NCBI GenBank assembly: GCA_035620555.1
Contig: DASPGQ010000486.1
Span: forward strand, 1-39,281
Length of the DNA stretch: 39,281 nucleotides
Direction: 5' to 3'
DNA from: Vicinamibacteria bacterium
GTDB lineage: Bacteria; Acidobacteriota; Vicinamibacteria; Marinacidobacterales; SMYC01
Shown: positions 26,768-34,092 of the stretch, piece after piece
Layout of the letters: each line of letters opens with the position of its first letter
Position numbering within the stretch: position 1 is the first letter of the stretch
The notes under the pieces: model-generated
Databases searched by the model: none
What the model saw: the letters and a program-made list of their open reading frames with translations, nothing else
Told to the model about the DNA's origin: nothing
Position numbers and translations under genes: made by a program

Positions 26768-27673
26768 ATGATCAAGCAGACGACTCTCCGTTACGAGGCG
26801 AGCTGTGTGGGAATTGGACTCCACTCGGGTCGCAAGGTAACCATCTCCCTCAAGCCGGCACGTGCGGGAACGGGTATCGTTTTTCGCCGCTCGGACGTCC
26901 CCGACATCGAGATCCCGGCGACGAGCCGGTATCTCTCACACATCAACCACGCGACCTGTCTCGCGCGGGATGGCATTTGCATCGAGACCGTGGAGCATCT
27001 CCTCGCTTCTTTCAACGCCCTCGGGGTCGACAACGTCGTCGTCGAGCTCGACGGACCCGAAGTTCCCATCATGGACGGGAGCGCGTCTCCCTTCGTCTAC
27101 CTGATTCACGAAGCCGGCATTCGGAAGCTGCCCGCGCCGCGACGGTTTCTCAAGCTTCGGAAACCGGTCTCGGTGGCCGAAGGCGGCCGATTCGTTGCCG
27201 CCTACCCCTGCGACTCTCTCCGACTGAGCTACACCATCAACTTCGATCATCCTCTGATTCGACACCAGGAATTGTCGATCGAGGTGGATGAATCGTCGTT
27301 CTGCGAGCAGGTCGCCCCGGCCCGGACGTTCGGCTTCATGAAAGAGGTCGAGCTCATGCGCCAGAGCGGTCTCGCCCTCGGAGGCTCGCTCGACAATGCG
27401 ATCGTGTTGGGAGAGACCGGGGTGTTGAACAATCCGTTGCGTTTTCCCAACGAGTTCGTTCGCCACAAGATTCTCGACCTCCTCGGCGATCTCGTTCTTC
27501 TGGGAAGGCCTCTGCTCGCCCACGTCGTCGCTTTGCGCGCCGGGCACGCCTTGCACACCAAGCTCGTCGAAGCGATTCTGAACGACGAGGAGTCGTGGGA
27601 GCTGGCATCCGGGCCCGAGGCCGAGCTCGCCGCCGCCAAGGTCTCGGCACCCGCGCTCGCGCGGACGCGTTAA
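26768..27673 (+). CDS. lpxC: UDP-3-O-acyl-N-acetylglucosamine deacetylase LpxC
   Basis: Zinc enzyme that catalyses the committed step of lipid A synthesis. The 301-residue protein has the zinc ligands His77 (IETVEHLLAS), His233 and Asp237 (VRHKILDLLGDL), the catalytic Glu76 and His260 (LRAGHAL), plus GVGLHSG-like GIGLHSG near the start and PARTFGFMKE. ATG at 26768 gives the family's usual N-terminus (MIKQTTLRYEASCVGIGLHSG split as MIKQTTLRYE and CVGIGLHSG); upstream in-frame codons do not add conserved sequence. It is the only plus-strand gene in this part of the window. Its presence shows a lipid A-containing outer membrane. The TAA stop is shared with the opposing gene. Confidence 0.97.
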   Translation: MIKQTTLRYEASCVGIGLHSGRKVTISLKPARAGTGIVFRRSDVPDIEIPATSRYLSHINHATCLARDGICIETVEHLLASFNALGVDNVVVELDGPEVPIMDGSASPFVYLIHEAGIRKLPAPRRFLKLRKPVSVAEGGRFVAAYPCDSLRLSYTINFDHPLIRHQELSIEVDESSFCEQVAPARTFGFMKEVELMRQSGLALGGSLDNAIVLGETGVLNNPLRFPNEFVRHKILDLLGDLVLLGRPLLAHVVALRAGHALHTKLVEAILNDEESWELASGPEAELAAAKVSAPALARTR

Positions 27674-28077
27674 CCCGGCGGTCGAACGAAAGCCTGCACC
27701 CGAACCTGGAGTACGCGGCGCCGATCGTTCGAGGCCAACGAGACGGTTCGCTCGTATCGGCCCTGGTATCGACGGGTCTCGAACGTGACCTTCAGAGTCG
27801 TCTGCTCCCCGGGGGCTACGACTCGTTCGGTGGCGAGCGCGGCGGTGCATCCGCACGAGGTCGAGATCCTGTGAATCTCGAGATCTTCGGTCCCCACGTT
27901 CCGCACGACGAACTCGTGAACGAGTTTCTGATTCTGCTCGGCCTCACCGAAATCGAACTCCTCCGGCTCGATCTCCATCCTCGGTCCGGTGGCGTCCTTC
28001 CCCCGGCCCTGACCCGAGGCCGCGTCAGAAACGGCAACCAGAGCCAGACCGACGAGCAGACAAAGAGCTCTCCGCAC
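27670..28077 (-). CDS. DUF1573 secreted protein
   Basis: A short protein (135 residues from GTG at 28077; 148 if ATG at 28116 is used) with a signal peptide (RRALCLLVGLALVAVSDA). The mature part is one DUF1573 domain, an immunoglobulin-like fold (EEFDFGEAEQNQKLVHEFVV, STSCGCTAALATE, VAPGEQTTLKVTF) with the conserved CGC turn. DUF1573 proteins are secreted and mostly uncharacterised. I prefer the GTG because the ATG would lie within the upstream gene and add acidic residues before the signal peptide. Its TAA stop uses the same TTAA as the lpxC stop. Confidence 0.85.
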   Translation of the reverse strand: MRRALCLLVGLALVAVSDAASGQGRGKDATGPRMEIEPEEFDFGEAEQNQKLVHEFVVRNVGTEDLEIHRISTSCGCTAALATERVVAPGEQTTLKVTFETRRYQGRYERTVSLASNDRRRVLQVRVQAFVRPPG

Positions 28078-28090
28078 CGTAAGATGCTCT

Positions 28091-28384
28091 TCAAGAATCG
28101 CTCGGATTATCCTCATGGGCGTTCCCGGTTAGTCTCCTCATGTAAGCGCTCAGGCGCTCGTTCTCGTACGTCACCGTATTGAGGAAGAGGCTCTCGGTCA
28201 GATACTGCTTGCGGGCCCCCTCGTCCATTCCTTCGACGAGGTTGACGATCTCGTTCATCATGTCGTCATAGGTCGCCTTGAGCTCCCGTTTGAGTGCTAC
28301 CTCGCGGTAGAGCGATTCCAGCATGTAGAGGAGATCGCCATCGAGCGGAATCTCGTGACCCGTCAGCATCTTGACTTTCTTCAT
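28091..28384 (-). CDS. Unrecognised 97-residue cytoplasmic protein
   Basis: No family recognised. The 97-residue protein is mostly predicted helix and highly charged (ELKATYDDMMNEIVNLVEGM, YENERLSAYMRRL), with no membrane segment, no Cys and no signal peptide. It starts with ATG at 28384 behind a strong GAGGAGGT ribosome binding site, so it is well expressed if transcribed. It stands 26 bases after the STAS gene and before the DUF1573 gene, so a role linked to the sigma factor/STAS pair (for example as a partner or anti-sigma adaptor) is possible but is only inferred from position. Confidence 0.75.
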   Translation of the reverse strand: MKKVKMLTGHEIPLDGDLLYMLESLYREVALKRELKATYDDMMNEIVNLVEGMDEGARKQYLTESLFLNTVTYENERLSAYMRRLTGNAHEDNPSDS

Positions 28385-28410
28385 CGCTTCCGACCTCCTC
28401 TCCCCTCGAG

Positions 28411-28746
28411 TCAGAAGCTCGCGAGCGCCGACGCCTCGTCGCGATAGATCTCCATGAAGTTGTGAAGCCCGGTCATGCTCACCATCGTTTCCACCCGTTC
28501 CTGCAGACCCAGGAGCTTGATCTTGCCGGAGTGCTCGTCCATCGCCCGGTAGATATCCATCAGGCAGCCGACGGACGCGCTGTCGATATAGCTGACGGCC
28601 GAAAGATCGACGAGCAGCTTCCTCGCGCCCGCTTCGATGGTCCTGGAGGCTTCGGCGAAAAAGGCGCCCAACATCGAATAGACGAGCCGTTCCTCGTTCA
28701 CCCTCAAGATCTTGATGTCGTCTCGCGATTCTATTTGAAGATTCAT
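28411..28746 (-). CDS. STAS-domain anti-sigma factor antagonist
   Basis: The 111-residue protein is a single STAS domain, as in SpoIIAA/RsbV. Ser56 in SYIDSASVGCL aligns with the phosphorylated Ser of SpoIIAA (Ser58, in MDSSGLGV). In known systems an unphosphorylated antagonist frees a sigma factor from an anti-sigma kinase. Its ATG overlaps the sigma factor stop by four bases (ATGA), so the two are translated together. No kinase or phosphatase gene is in the window, so any partner switch would need a kinase elsewhere, or the protein may act in another way. Confidence 0.85.
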   Translation of the reverse strand: MNLQIESRDDIKILRVNEERLVYSMLGAFFAEASRTIEAGARKLLVDLSAVSYIDSASVGCLMDIYRAMDEHSGKIKLLGLQERVETMVSMTGLHNFMEIYRDEASALASF

Positions 28747-29375
28747 GATACTCTGCCTGTTGGTTCGGCGGTCTCGACCCGCCGGCGCATGGCTAGAAGC
28801 GTGCGGCCCAGCTCGATGCGGCCGCGGTTGATCCGGCTCTTGACCGTTCCCTCGGGAAGCCGGAGCTGGTCCACGATTTCCTGATAGGTAAGCTCCTTGA
28901 TATCGCGGAGTATGACCGCCTGGCGCAGCTTGCGCGGCAGGCTGGCGAGCGCCTCGAGGAGCATCTGCCTCTTGTCATGCAGCTCGATGCGTCGATGCGG
29001 GTCGAAACGTCCCGAGGGCATTTCCTCGAGGGGCATCTCTTGGTGGACGAGCATCTCGCGCTCGCGACGGCCGCTGCGGTAGTGATCGATGCAGTGATTT
29101 CGACTGACGGAGTAGAGCCAGGTACCGAAATCGGCGTTTCGATCGAACTTGTCGAGGGAGCGGAAGACCCGGAGAAAGATCTCCTGGGCGAGGTCCTGGG
29201 ACTCCTCGTAGCGGCCGGTGAACTTGTACGCGATGCCGAAAACCCTGCGTCGGTAACGACGTACGATCTCCTCCCAGGCGCCCTCCGCCTCGTCCCCGCG
29301 GGCCAAACACCGCTCGATGAGGACGCGGTCCTCCAGGTTTGACAAGATGATGATCTCTCGTTCGGGATGCTCCAC
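28743..29375 (-). CDS. ECF-type (sigma-70 family) RNA polymerase sigma factor
   Basis: The 210-residue protein has a sigma region 2 (VRRYRRRVFGIAYKF, DLAQEIFLRVFRSLDKF, FGTWLYSVSRNHCIDHYR) and a region 4 helix-turn-helix (LTYQEIVDQLRLPEGTVKSR). It has no region 1 or 3, so it is an extracytoplasmic-function type. GTG at 29375 is preferred since it begins just before the conserved start; the frame remains open to an ATG at 29471 (242 residues). Ribosome binding site AAAGGGA is about 11 bases away. It is translationally coupled to the downstream STAS gene. No transmembrane anti-sigma gene is adjacent. Confidence 0.9.
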   Translation of the reverse strand: MEHPEREIIILSNLEDRVLIERCLARGDEAEGAWEEIVRRYRRRVFGIAYKFTGRYEESQDLAQEIFLRVFRSLDKFDRNADFGTWLYSVSRNHCIDHYRSGRREREMLVHQEMPLEEMPSGRFDPHRRIELHDKRQMLLEALASLPRKLRQAVILRDIKELTYQEIVDQLRLPEGTVKSRINRGRIELGRTLLAMRRRVETAEPTGRVS

Positions 29376-29507
29376 GTCAGCGAATCCCTTTGGATCGAGC
29401 CGGAACGTTACACGGGCTCGGCCGCGCGCGTGACGGTCGTTCACTCGGCCGAGCTGAGGCCATTCTACCATGCGGCCTCGGGGTCGGATCGCACGGGCTC
29501 GCAGCCG

Positions 29508-30341
29508 CTACTTCTTCGGGAGATCGGGCTTTCTCGCGTTCACCCAGGCCGTGTACCAGAAACTCGACGCGTCCAGCGCCACGCCGCCCAACAGGCTTTC
29601 GAGAACGGCCTCGGCTCGGATCCACATCCCTTCGTAATAGAAGCGGTCGTAGCTCTTGACACCGCGGCGCGAGAGATAATCGAAATAGAGCAGATTGTCC
29701 ACCCAGATGAAGCTCTTCAGCGGAATGGAAACCGCGTAATCGGCGGGTTGATCCAGGTAGACCGCGCTGGGAGTCGACACTTTGAGCTTCCCGCTGAAGG
29801 CGTCGAGGAGACGTGAGTCGAATCGCTCCCGTAAGCCCTCCTGGCTCGTGGGCTCCCCGTCACCGAGTCGCGACACGTTGGCAGGTACGTAGAGCTCACC
29901 CACGTAATAGGCGATCGCCACGGATTGATCGGCGGCCGCCTCGAAGTCCCCGGTGCTGAAAGCCTCGACGAGGGCCTCGTAGCTCTCGATGAGGCGCCAC
30001 GGGAGGTCTCCTGCTTCCTCGATCGTCTCCTCACCGTACTTCCTCACGGCGAGCTTGCGGTCGATCGGCAAGCCGTCGAAAGGGAACGGCTCGAGACGAT
30101 CGACCTCGAAAACCAGGCGTGGCCCGAATCGCGTCGGATCGGATATGGCTTCGCCCAGCGACACCTTGCGGTCCTCGTAGAAGCTCTTGAGCGGCTTCGG
30201 CAGGGCATCGATGGCTTTTTCCAGCGTGAGGCGATGCCCCGCGTCGTTCCACGCCCGAGCCGTTCCTCGGAGCAACGCAGAACCAAGGGTTCCAGTGGCG
30301 ATGAGCAAGACGGTCCATCGGGTCAATCGAGAGCTCGGCAT
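29508..30341 (-). CDS. Secreted S1/P1 nuclease-like protein lacking most zinc ligands
   Basis: The 277-residue protein has a signal peptide (hydrophobic 9-24) ending ARA just before Trp31. WNDAGHR (31-37) matches the N-terminal W....GH of S1/P1 nucleases and zinc phospholipase C, where the mature Trp and His bind zinc. Later conserved family motifs are present in altered form: LPWRLIESYEALVEAF fits, but the expected HYVGD.H.PLH reads YYVGELYVPAN (145-155), and the HARFE-type motif is RERFD (171-175). The C-terminal FWYTAWVNARKPDLP also fits the family. It is probably a catalytically inactive relative used for binding. ATG at 30341 preferred (signal peptide, AGGAG about 12 bases upstream). Confidence 0.75.
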   Translation of the reverse strand: MPSSRLTRWTVLLIATGTLGSALLRGTARAWNDAGHRLTLEKAIDALPKPLKSFYEDRKVSLGEAISDPTRFGPRLVFEVDRLEPFPFDGLPIDRKLAVRKYGEETIEEAGDLPWRLIESYEALVEAFSTGDFEAAADQSVAIAYYVGELYVPANVSRLGDGEPTSQEGLRERFDSRLLDAFSGKLKVSTPSAVYLDQPADYAVSIPLKSFIWVDNLLYFDYLSRRGVKSYDRFYYEGMWIRAEAVLESLLGGVALDASSFWYTAWVNARKPDLPKK

Positions 30342-30539
30342 CGTGGATCGAATCTCCTGTGGCTCGGCGAGTCGTTGCCTCGACGCCCCAACGTCGTCAG
30401 TTCGACCGTCGACGGTGGCGAGCGAGGCTGCGGCCTTCGTCATCGACCCGCGTTGTCGAGCGTGGACGCCGCCCCGGGCGCCATTCGAGTCCCCATTCTA
30501 GTCAACGAGTTGCAGCCGGTCAACGAGCGGGAGCAACGC

Positions 30540-31280
30540 TCAAGGAACGCGGGCGAGAGTGAGCACGTCGACCGATCCCGCCCCGCCCGCCACAAGGGCC
30601 GAAGCCGCCGCCTCGGCCGTCGCGCCCGTGGTGAAGACGTCGTCGACGAGGAGGAGATTCGCTCCCGCAAGCGAGCCCGGGAGGTTCGCGCGAAAACTGC
30701 CGGCCAGGTTGCGACGCCGCGCGCTCGCCGACAGCCCGGTCTGGGGCGGCGTTTCCCTCTTCTTCTCGAGCACCCGCGGAGCGAAGGCGATTCCGGCACG
30801 ACGGGCAACCGCCCGGGCAATGACCGCGGACTGGTTGTAGCCCCGTTCGCGCCTTCGTGCCCTCGAGACCGGCACGGCGACGGTGGCCGCTGCGCCAGAA
30901 AGCTCACCGGCCACGACCCACCGCTCGCAGGCCGATGCGGCGAGGATCGTGCCGATGCGGCGGCGCCCGCCGTATTTGAGCGCATGGAGGCAGTCGCGGA
31001 CCTCGTTCACGTAGGGGTAGAGTGCCCGCGCGCGGCGGAACCCGCGCGACTTCGCCGCGCAGGGACCGCAGATCTCGGGAGGAGAGGGCGCCTCGAAGGG
31101 AAGGCCACAACGCCCACAGTAAGGGCCTTCGAGCCGCGGCAGCGAATCGAGACACCCCGGGCACAAGGGCCCCGTCAAAGGACGCTCCAGTGGCTCGCGG
31201 CAGAGAAGACAGTCCGAGGCAAAGGCGAGCGAGCCCAACCCGTGAACCGCTTCGCGGAGCCCGCGAAGAGCCCACATCAT
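30540..31280 (-). CDS. comF: ComF-family phosphoribosyltransferase-like protein
   Basis: The 246-residue protein begins with an N-terminal zinc-ribbon-like region with paired Cys (CLLC, CPGC, CGRC, CGPC) followed by a phosphoribosyltransferase domain whose PRPP loop is LLLVDDVFTTGATAEAA. ComF proteins are linked to DNA uptake in some bacteria and to DNA metabolism in others. ATG at 31280 shares one base with the stop of the upstream LapA-LapB gene; a second ATG follows at 31277. The segment RRRERGYNQSAVIARAVARR is typical. The competence role is known only for relatives; here no other com gene is visible. Confidence 0.9.
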   Translation of the reverse strand: MMWALRGLREAVHGLGSLAFASDCLLCREPLERPLTGPLCPGCLDSLPRLEGPYCGRCGLPFEAPSPPEICGPCAAKSRGFRRARALYPYVNEVRDCLHALKYGGRRRIGTILAASACERWVVAGELSGAAATVAVPVSRARRRERGYNQSAVIARAVARRAGIAFAPRVLEKKRETPPQTGLSASARRRNLAGSFRANLPGSLAGANLLLVDDVFTTGATAEAAASALVAGGAGSVDVLTLARVP

Positions 31281-32644
31281 CAAGGCGTGGACCAGGTCGG
31301 GGCAGGCCGAATCGTTGGTTCGGGTGCTGCCGACGCCGGCAGATGGAGCGACACCGAGCCCCAACGGCGGCAACGAACGCAGCGCTCCGCCCATTCCGCG
31401 CTTCGCCAACCACACGACTCGCAGATGTGATCCATCATGAGCCCTTTGACCTCCGCCACCAGGAGCTTCGTCTTGGAGAGAGCCCCGGCGACGTTCCCCT
31501 GAGTCTCCAGGATCCGAGCAATGTAGAGGTGCAAGGCGGGCAGACCGCTCACTCGGTCCTCGATGAGCTGGAACTCGCGAAGCGCCTCGTCGAGCATGAA
31601 GAGCCGGTAATAGAGCTTTCCCAGACAGTAACGAAGCGGCAACTCGTTCTCGGTGAGCACCAGGCTCTGCTTCCAGACGCCCAGCGCTTCCTCGGGTTGC
31701 TCGTCTCTCAGGTAGACGTTCTGGAGGGCGGACAGGGGCTCGGTAGAGCCGGTGACCTCGAATCCCCGTCGCAACGTACGAGCCGCTTCCTCGGTCTCGT
31801 CCATCGCTTCGAGCACCTCGGCCAAACGAATGTAAGCGGGAACGAAGCCCGGATCGTCCTCGAGAACCCCTCGGAACGTCTCTTCGGCCTCCTTGGGGCG
31901 ACCCGACCTCAGGAGATCGGCACCCAGCCCGAGGCGAATGCCCCGCGCCATCGCCCCTTCGAGCTCACGCTCCTCCGAGACCGTGATCATCTCGAGGAGT
32001 CTGTCCTGGACCCGGGCCGCCTCCTCCCATTCGAGCTTCTCGACCAGCATGTCCCTGAGCTTGCGATGCGCGGAGACGGTCCGATCAGGATCGATCTCGA
32101 TGATGCGCTCGAGCGTCGATCTCCGGCGCTCGTCCAGGCCCGCGTCCTGATAGACGTCCGACAGAACATAGAGCGACACCAGGTTCTCGGGCGCGATTCG
32201 CGAAGCACGGTCGAGCACTTCGGCGGCCTCACGATACCGCTTGAGATACCGAAGGGTATCCCCTTTCTTGATGAGCGCGTTGACGTATCCCCGGTCTCGC
32301 TCGAGTACTTGTTCGAACCGCTCGAGGGCACGACGATAGTGCCCGTTCATCATGTTGTCGAGCCCTTGCAGATAGAGCCCTTCGAGCTCCTCGTGCTGCT
32401 GGTGCTCCTTTTTCGTTCGCCGGTCCCGGGCGAACCGCTTGGCACCCCCCACGACGTCGAACAGAAGGATCAGCGCGGCGCCGGTGAAGAAGCAACCGAT
32501 CATCAACATCGCGAGCTCGACCTGCAACGGCTGCAGGAGCCCGAACTGAACCGTGACCAACTCCCGGTTCAGCCGCACCGTCGATACCGCAAACCACACC
32601 AGGGCGAATACGGCAACAATGCTGATGAAGGTCTTGGCGCGCAT
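31280..32644 (-). CDS. LapA-LapB fusion protein (envelope lipopolysaccharide assembly regulator)
   Basis: The 454-residue protein joins two modules that are separate genes (lapA, lapB) in E. coli. Residues 1-66 form a LapA-like pair of membrane segments (about 6-23 and 43-65) with VRLNRELVTVQFGLLQPLQ between. Residues about 85-395 contain tandem TPRs (for example GHYRRALERFEQVLERD, EEALGVWKQSL). The C-terminus carries the zinc-ribbon of LapB: CESCGW (Cys408, Cys411) and CVRCRRW (Cys422, Cys425). In E. coli LapB presents LpxC to the protease FtsH. LpxC is encoded 3.6 kb away. ATG at 32644 with AGGAGGAA directly before it. Its stop overlaps comF by one base. Confidence 0.88.
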   Translation of the reverse strand: MRAKTFISIVAVFALVWFAVSTVRLNRELVTVQFGLLQPLQVELAMLMIGCFFTGAALILLFDVVGGAKRFARDRRTKKEHQQHEELEGLYLQGLDNMMNGHYRRALERFEQVLERDRGYVNALIKKGDTLRYLKRYREAAEVLDRASRIAPENLVSLYVLSDVYQDAGLDERRRSTLERIIEIDPDRTVSAHRKLRDMLVEKLEWEEAARVQDRLLEMITVSEERELEGAMARGIRLGLGADLLRSGRPKEAEETFRGVLEDDPGFVPAYIRLAEVLEAMDETEEAARTLRRGFEVTGSTEPLSALQNVYLRDEQPEEALGVWKQSLVLTENELPLRYCLGKLYYRLFMLDEALREFQLIEDRVSGLPALHLYIARILETQGNVAGALSKTKLLVAEVKGLMMDHICESCGWRSAEWAERCVRCRRWGSVSLHLPASAAPEPTIRPAPTWSTP

Positions 32645-32725
32645 TTCCTCCTATCTCTCTCGCTGCGCTAACGTCGTGACGATCTTACCGGATCGGACAA
32701 GTTCTCCTCGGTGTGAGCGTAAGCG

Positions 32726-33652
32726 TTATTTCGAAAGATAACGTCGCCTCCGCTCCCAGAGCGATTTTCTACTGATTCCGAGGATTTCGGCGGCTCGCGA
32801 CTGGTTGCCGCCGACCTCTTTCAAGATGCGCTCGATATAGTTCCTCTGCACCTCGGCGAGCGTAGGCCGCCCTTGGCCTTCACCGCCCATACCGAGACCC
32901 TCCATCATATACTCCGGAAGATCGTCTCGCTCGACGGTATCGCCGGAGCTCACGAGTGCAGCGTGCTCGACGATCCCTTTCAACTCCCTCACGTTGCCCG
33001 GCCAGCGATATCGCTCGAAAATTCGTAGGACCTCGTCCGACAGGCGGTTCGGCGGACGATCGCGCTTTCGGGCCTCGAGGCCGAGAAAATGACGTGCCAG
33101 GGGTGCGATGTCGGACCGGCGCTCGCGCAGCGGCGGGAGACGGATCCAGAAGACCCCGAGTCGATGAAACAGATCGCGGCGAAAGAGCTCGCGATCCACC
33201 GCCTGTTCGAGCTCCGCCGTGGCCGACGCGACCAGTCGCGCGTCGAGCTCGACCGGGGCGCCGCCGGCGCTTCCCAGCCTCTCGAAGGCACGCTCCTCGA
33301 CCACTCTCAAAAGCTTGGCCTGGAGCACCGGAGACAGCTCCCCGATGTGGTCGAGGTAGAGAGTCCCACCGCGAGCCAGCTCCAGCTTCCCCATCTTGGA
33401 TGCGGTCGCACCGGTGAAAGCTCCCCGCTCGTATCCGAACAGCTCGCTTTCCATGAGCTCCGCGGGAATGCTGGGAAGGTCCACCTTCACGATCGGGAAC
33501 CCTGCGCGAGAGCCCCAGAAATGAAGCGCGTAGGCGGCCAGATCCTTCCCCGTACCGCTCTCGCCACTCAAAAGGACGTTGCTCGGCGCGTCGGCGAGCC
33601 GCTCCAAGAGTTTCACGACCTCGAGCATTTTCGGATCGCGGGAGACGAACAC
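32726..33652 (-). CDS. Sigma-54-dependent activator with AAA+ and Fis-type HTH only
   Basis: The 308-residue protein starts directly in the AAA+ domain and has no receiver or sensor domain (PspF-like layout). Walker A is GESGTGKD (30-37), the sigma-54 contact loop GAFTGA (77-82), arginine fingers in FRRDLFHRL (158-165), and a Fis-type helix-turn-helix at about 283-302 (NQSRAAEILGISRKSLWERR). Two catalytic positions differ: the Walker B Glu is His102 (LDHIGEL, where the family has LDEIGEL), and the Asn of the glutamate switch is Asp58. GTG at 33652 is the only start after an upstream in-frame stop. ATP hydrolysis may be weakened; its target genes are not visible here. Confidence 0.85.
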   Translation of the reverse strand: MFVSRDPKMLEVVKLLERLADAPSNVLLSGESGTGKDLAAYALHFWGSRAGFPIVKVDLPSIPAELMESELFGYERGAFTGATASKMGKLELARGGTLYLDHIGELSPVLQAKLLRVVEERAFERLGSAGGAPVELDARLVASATAELEQAVDRELFRRDLFHRLGVFWIRLPPLRERRSDIAPLARHFLGLEARKRDRPPNRLSDEVLRIFERYRWPGNVRELKGIVEHAALVSSGDTVERDDLPEYMMEGLGMGGEGQGRPTLAEVQRNYIERILKEVGGNQSRAAEILGISRKSLWERRRRYLSK

Positions 33653-33714
33653 GCTCTCGGTCGGGTGACGTTTGCGTGCTTCGATCGTAGTTCACCCTCC
33701 CCGGCGAGTCTTCA

Positions 33715-34083
33715 CTAGCTGGCCACTGCGAGTCGCGCCGCGTCGCCCCAAAGCCGTTCGAGGTCGTAATAGGCGCGGCTCGACGGGGTGAAGACGTGGA
33801 CGACGAAGTCCACGTAATCCATGAGAATCCACTCACCCCGGGGATACCCTTCCACATGGGTGGGTTTGCGCTTGGCGGAGCGGAGGGTTTTCTCGATCTC
33901 GTCGGTAATCGTCTTGAGCTGGCGTTGGCTCCCACCCGAGCAAACGAGGAAGTAGTCGGTGAAACTGGCCAGATCGCGCAAATCGAGAACGACGATATCC
34001 CCCGCCTTCTTTTCCCGTGCCGCCTCGACCGCGTTGCGAAGCATGGGATCGAGCGTGTCGAGACTCAGTTTCTTCTTCTTCAA
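33715..34083 (-). CDS. rsfS: Ribosomal silencing factor RsfS
   Basis: Factor that binds L14 on the large subunit and blocks subunit joining under nutrient limitation. The 122-residue protein has the RsfS/Iojap core: KKAGDIVVLDLRDLASFTDYFLVCSG, THVEGYPRGEWILMDYVDFVVHVF and YYDLERLWGDA. Start TTG at 34083, five bases after a GAGGGG site; the internal Met at 34044 would also fit the family length. It comes nine bases after the nadD stop, the usual neighbour in many bacteria. Confidence 0.95.
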   Translation of the reverse strand: MKKKKLSLDTLDPMLRNAVEAAREKKAGDIVVLDLRDLASFTDYFLVCSGGSQRQLKTITDEIEKTLRSAKRKPTHVEGYPRGEWILMDYVDFVVHVFTPSSRAYYDLERLWGDAARLAVAS

Positions 34084-34092
34084 GACTACCCC

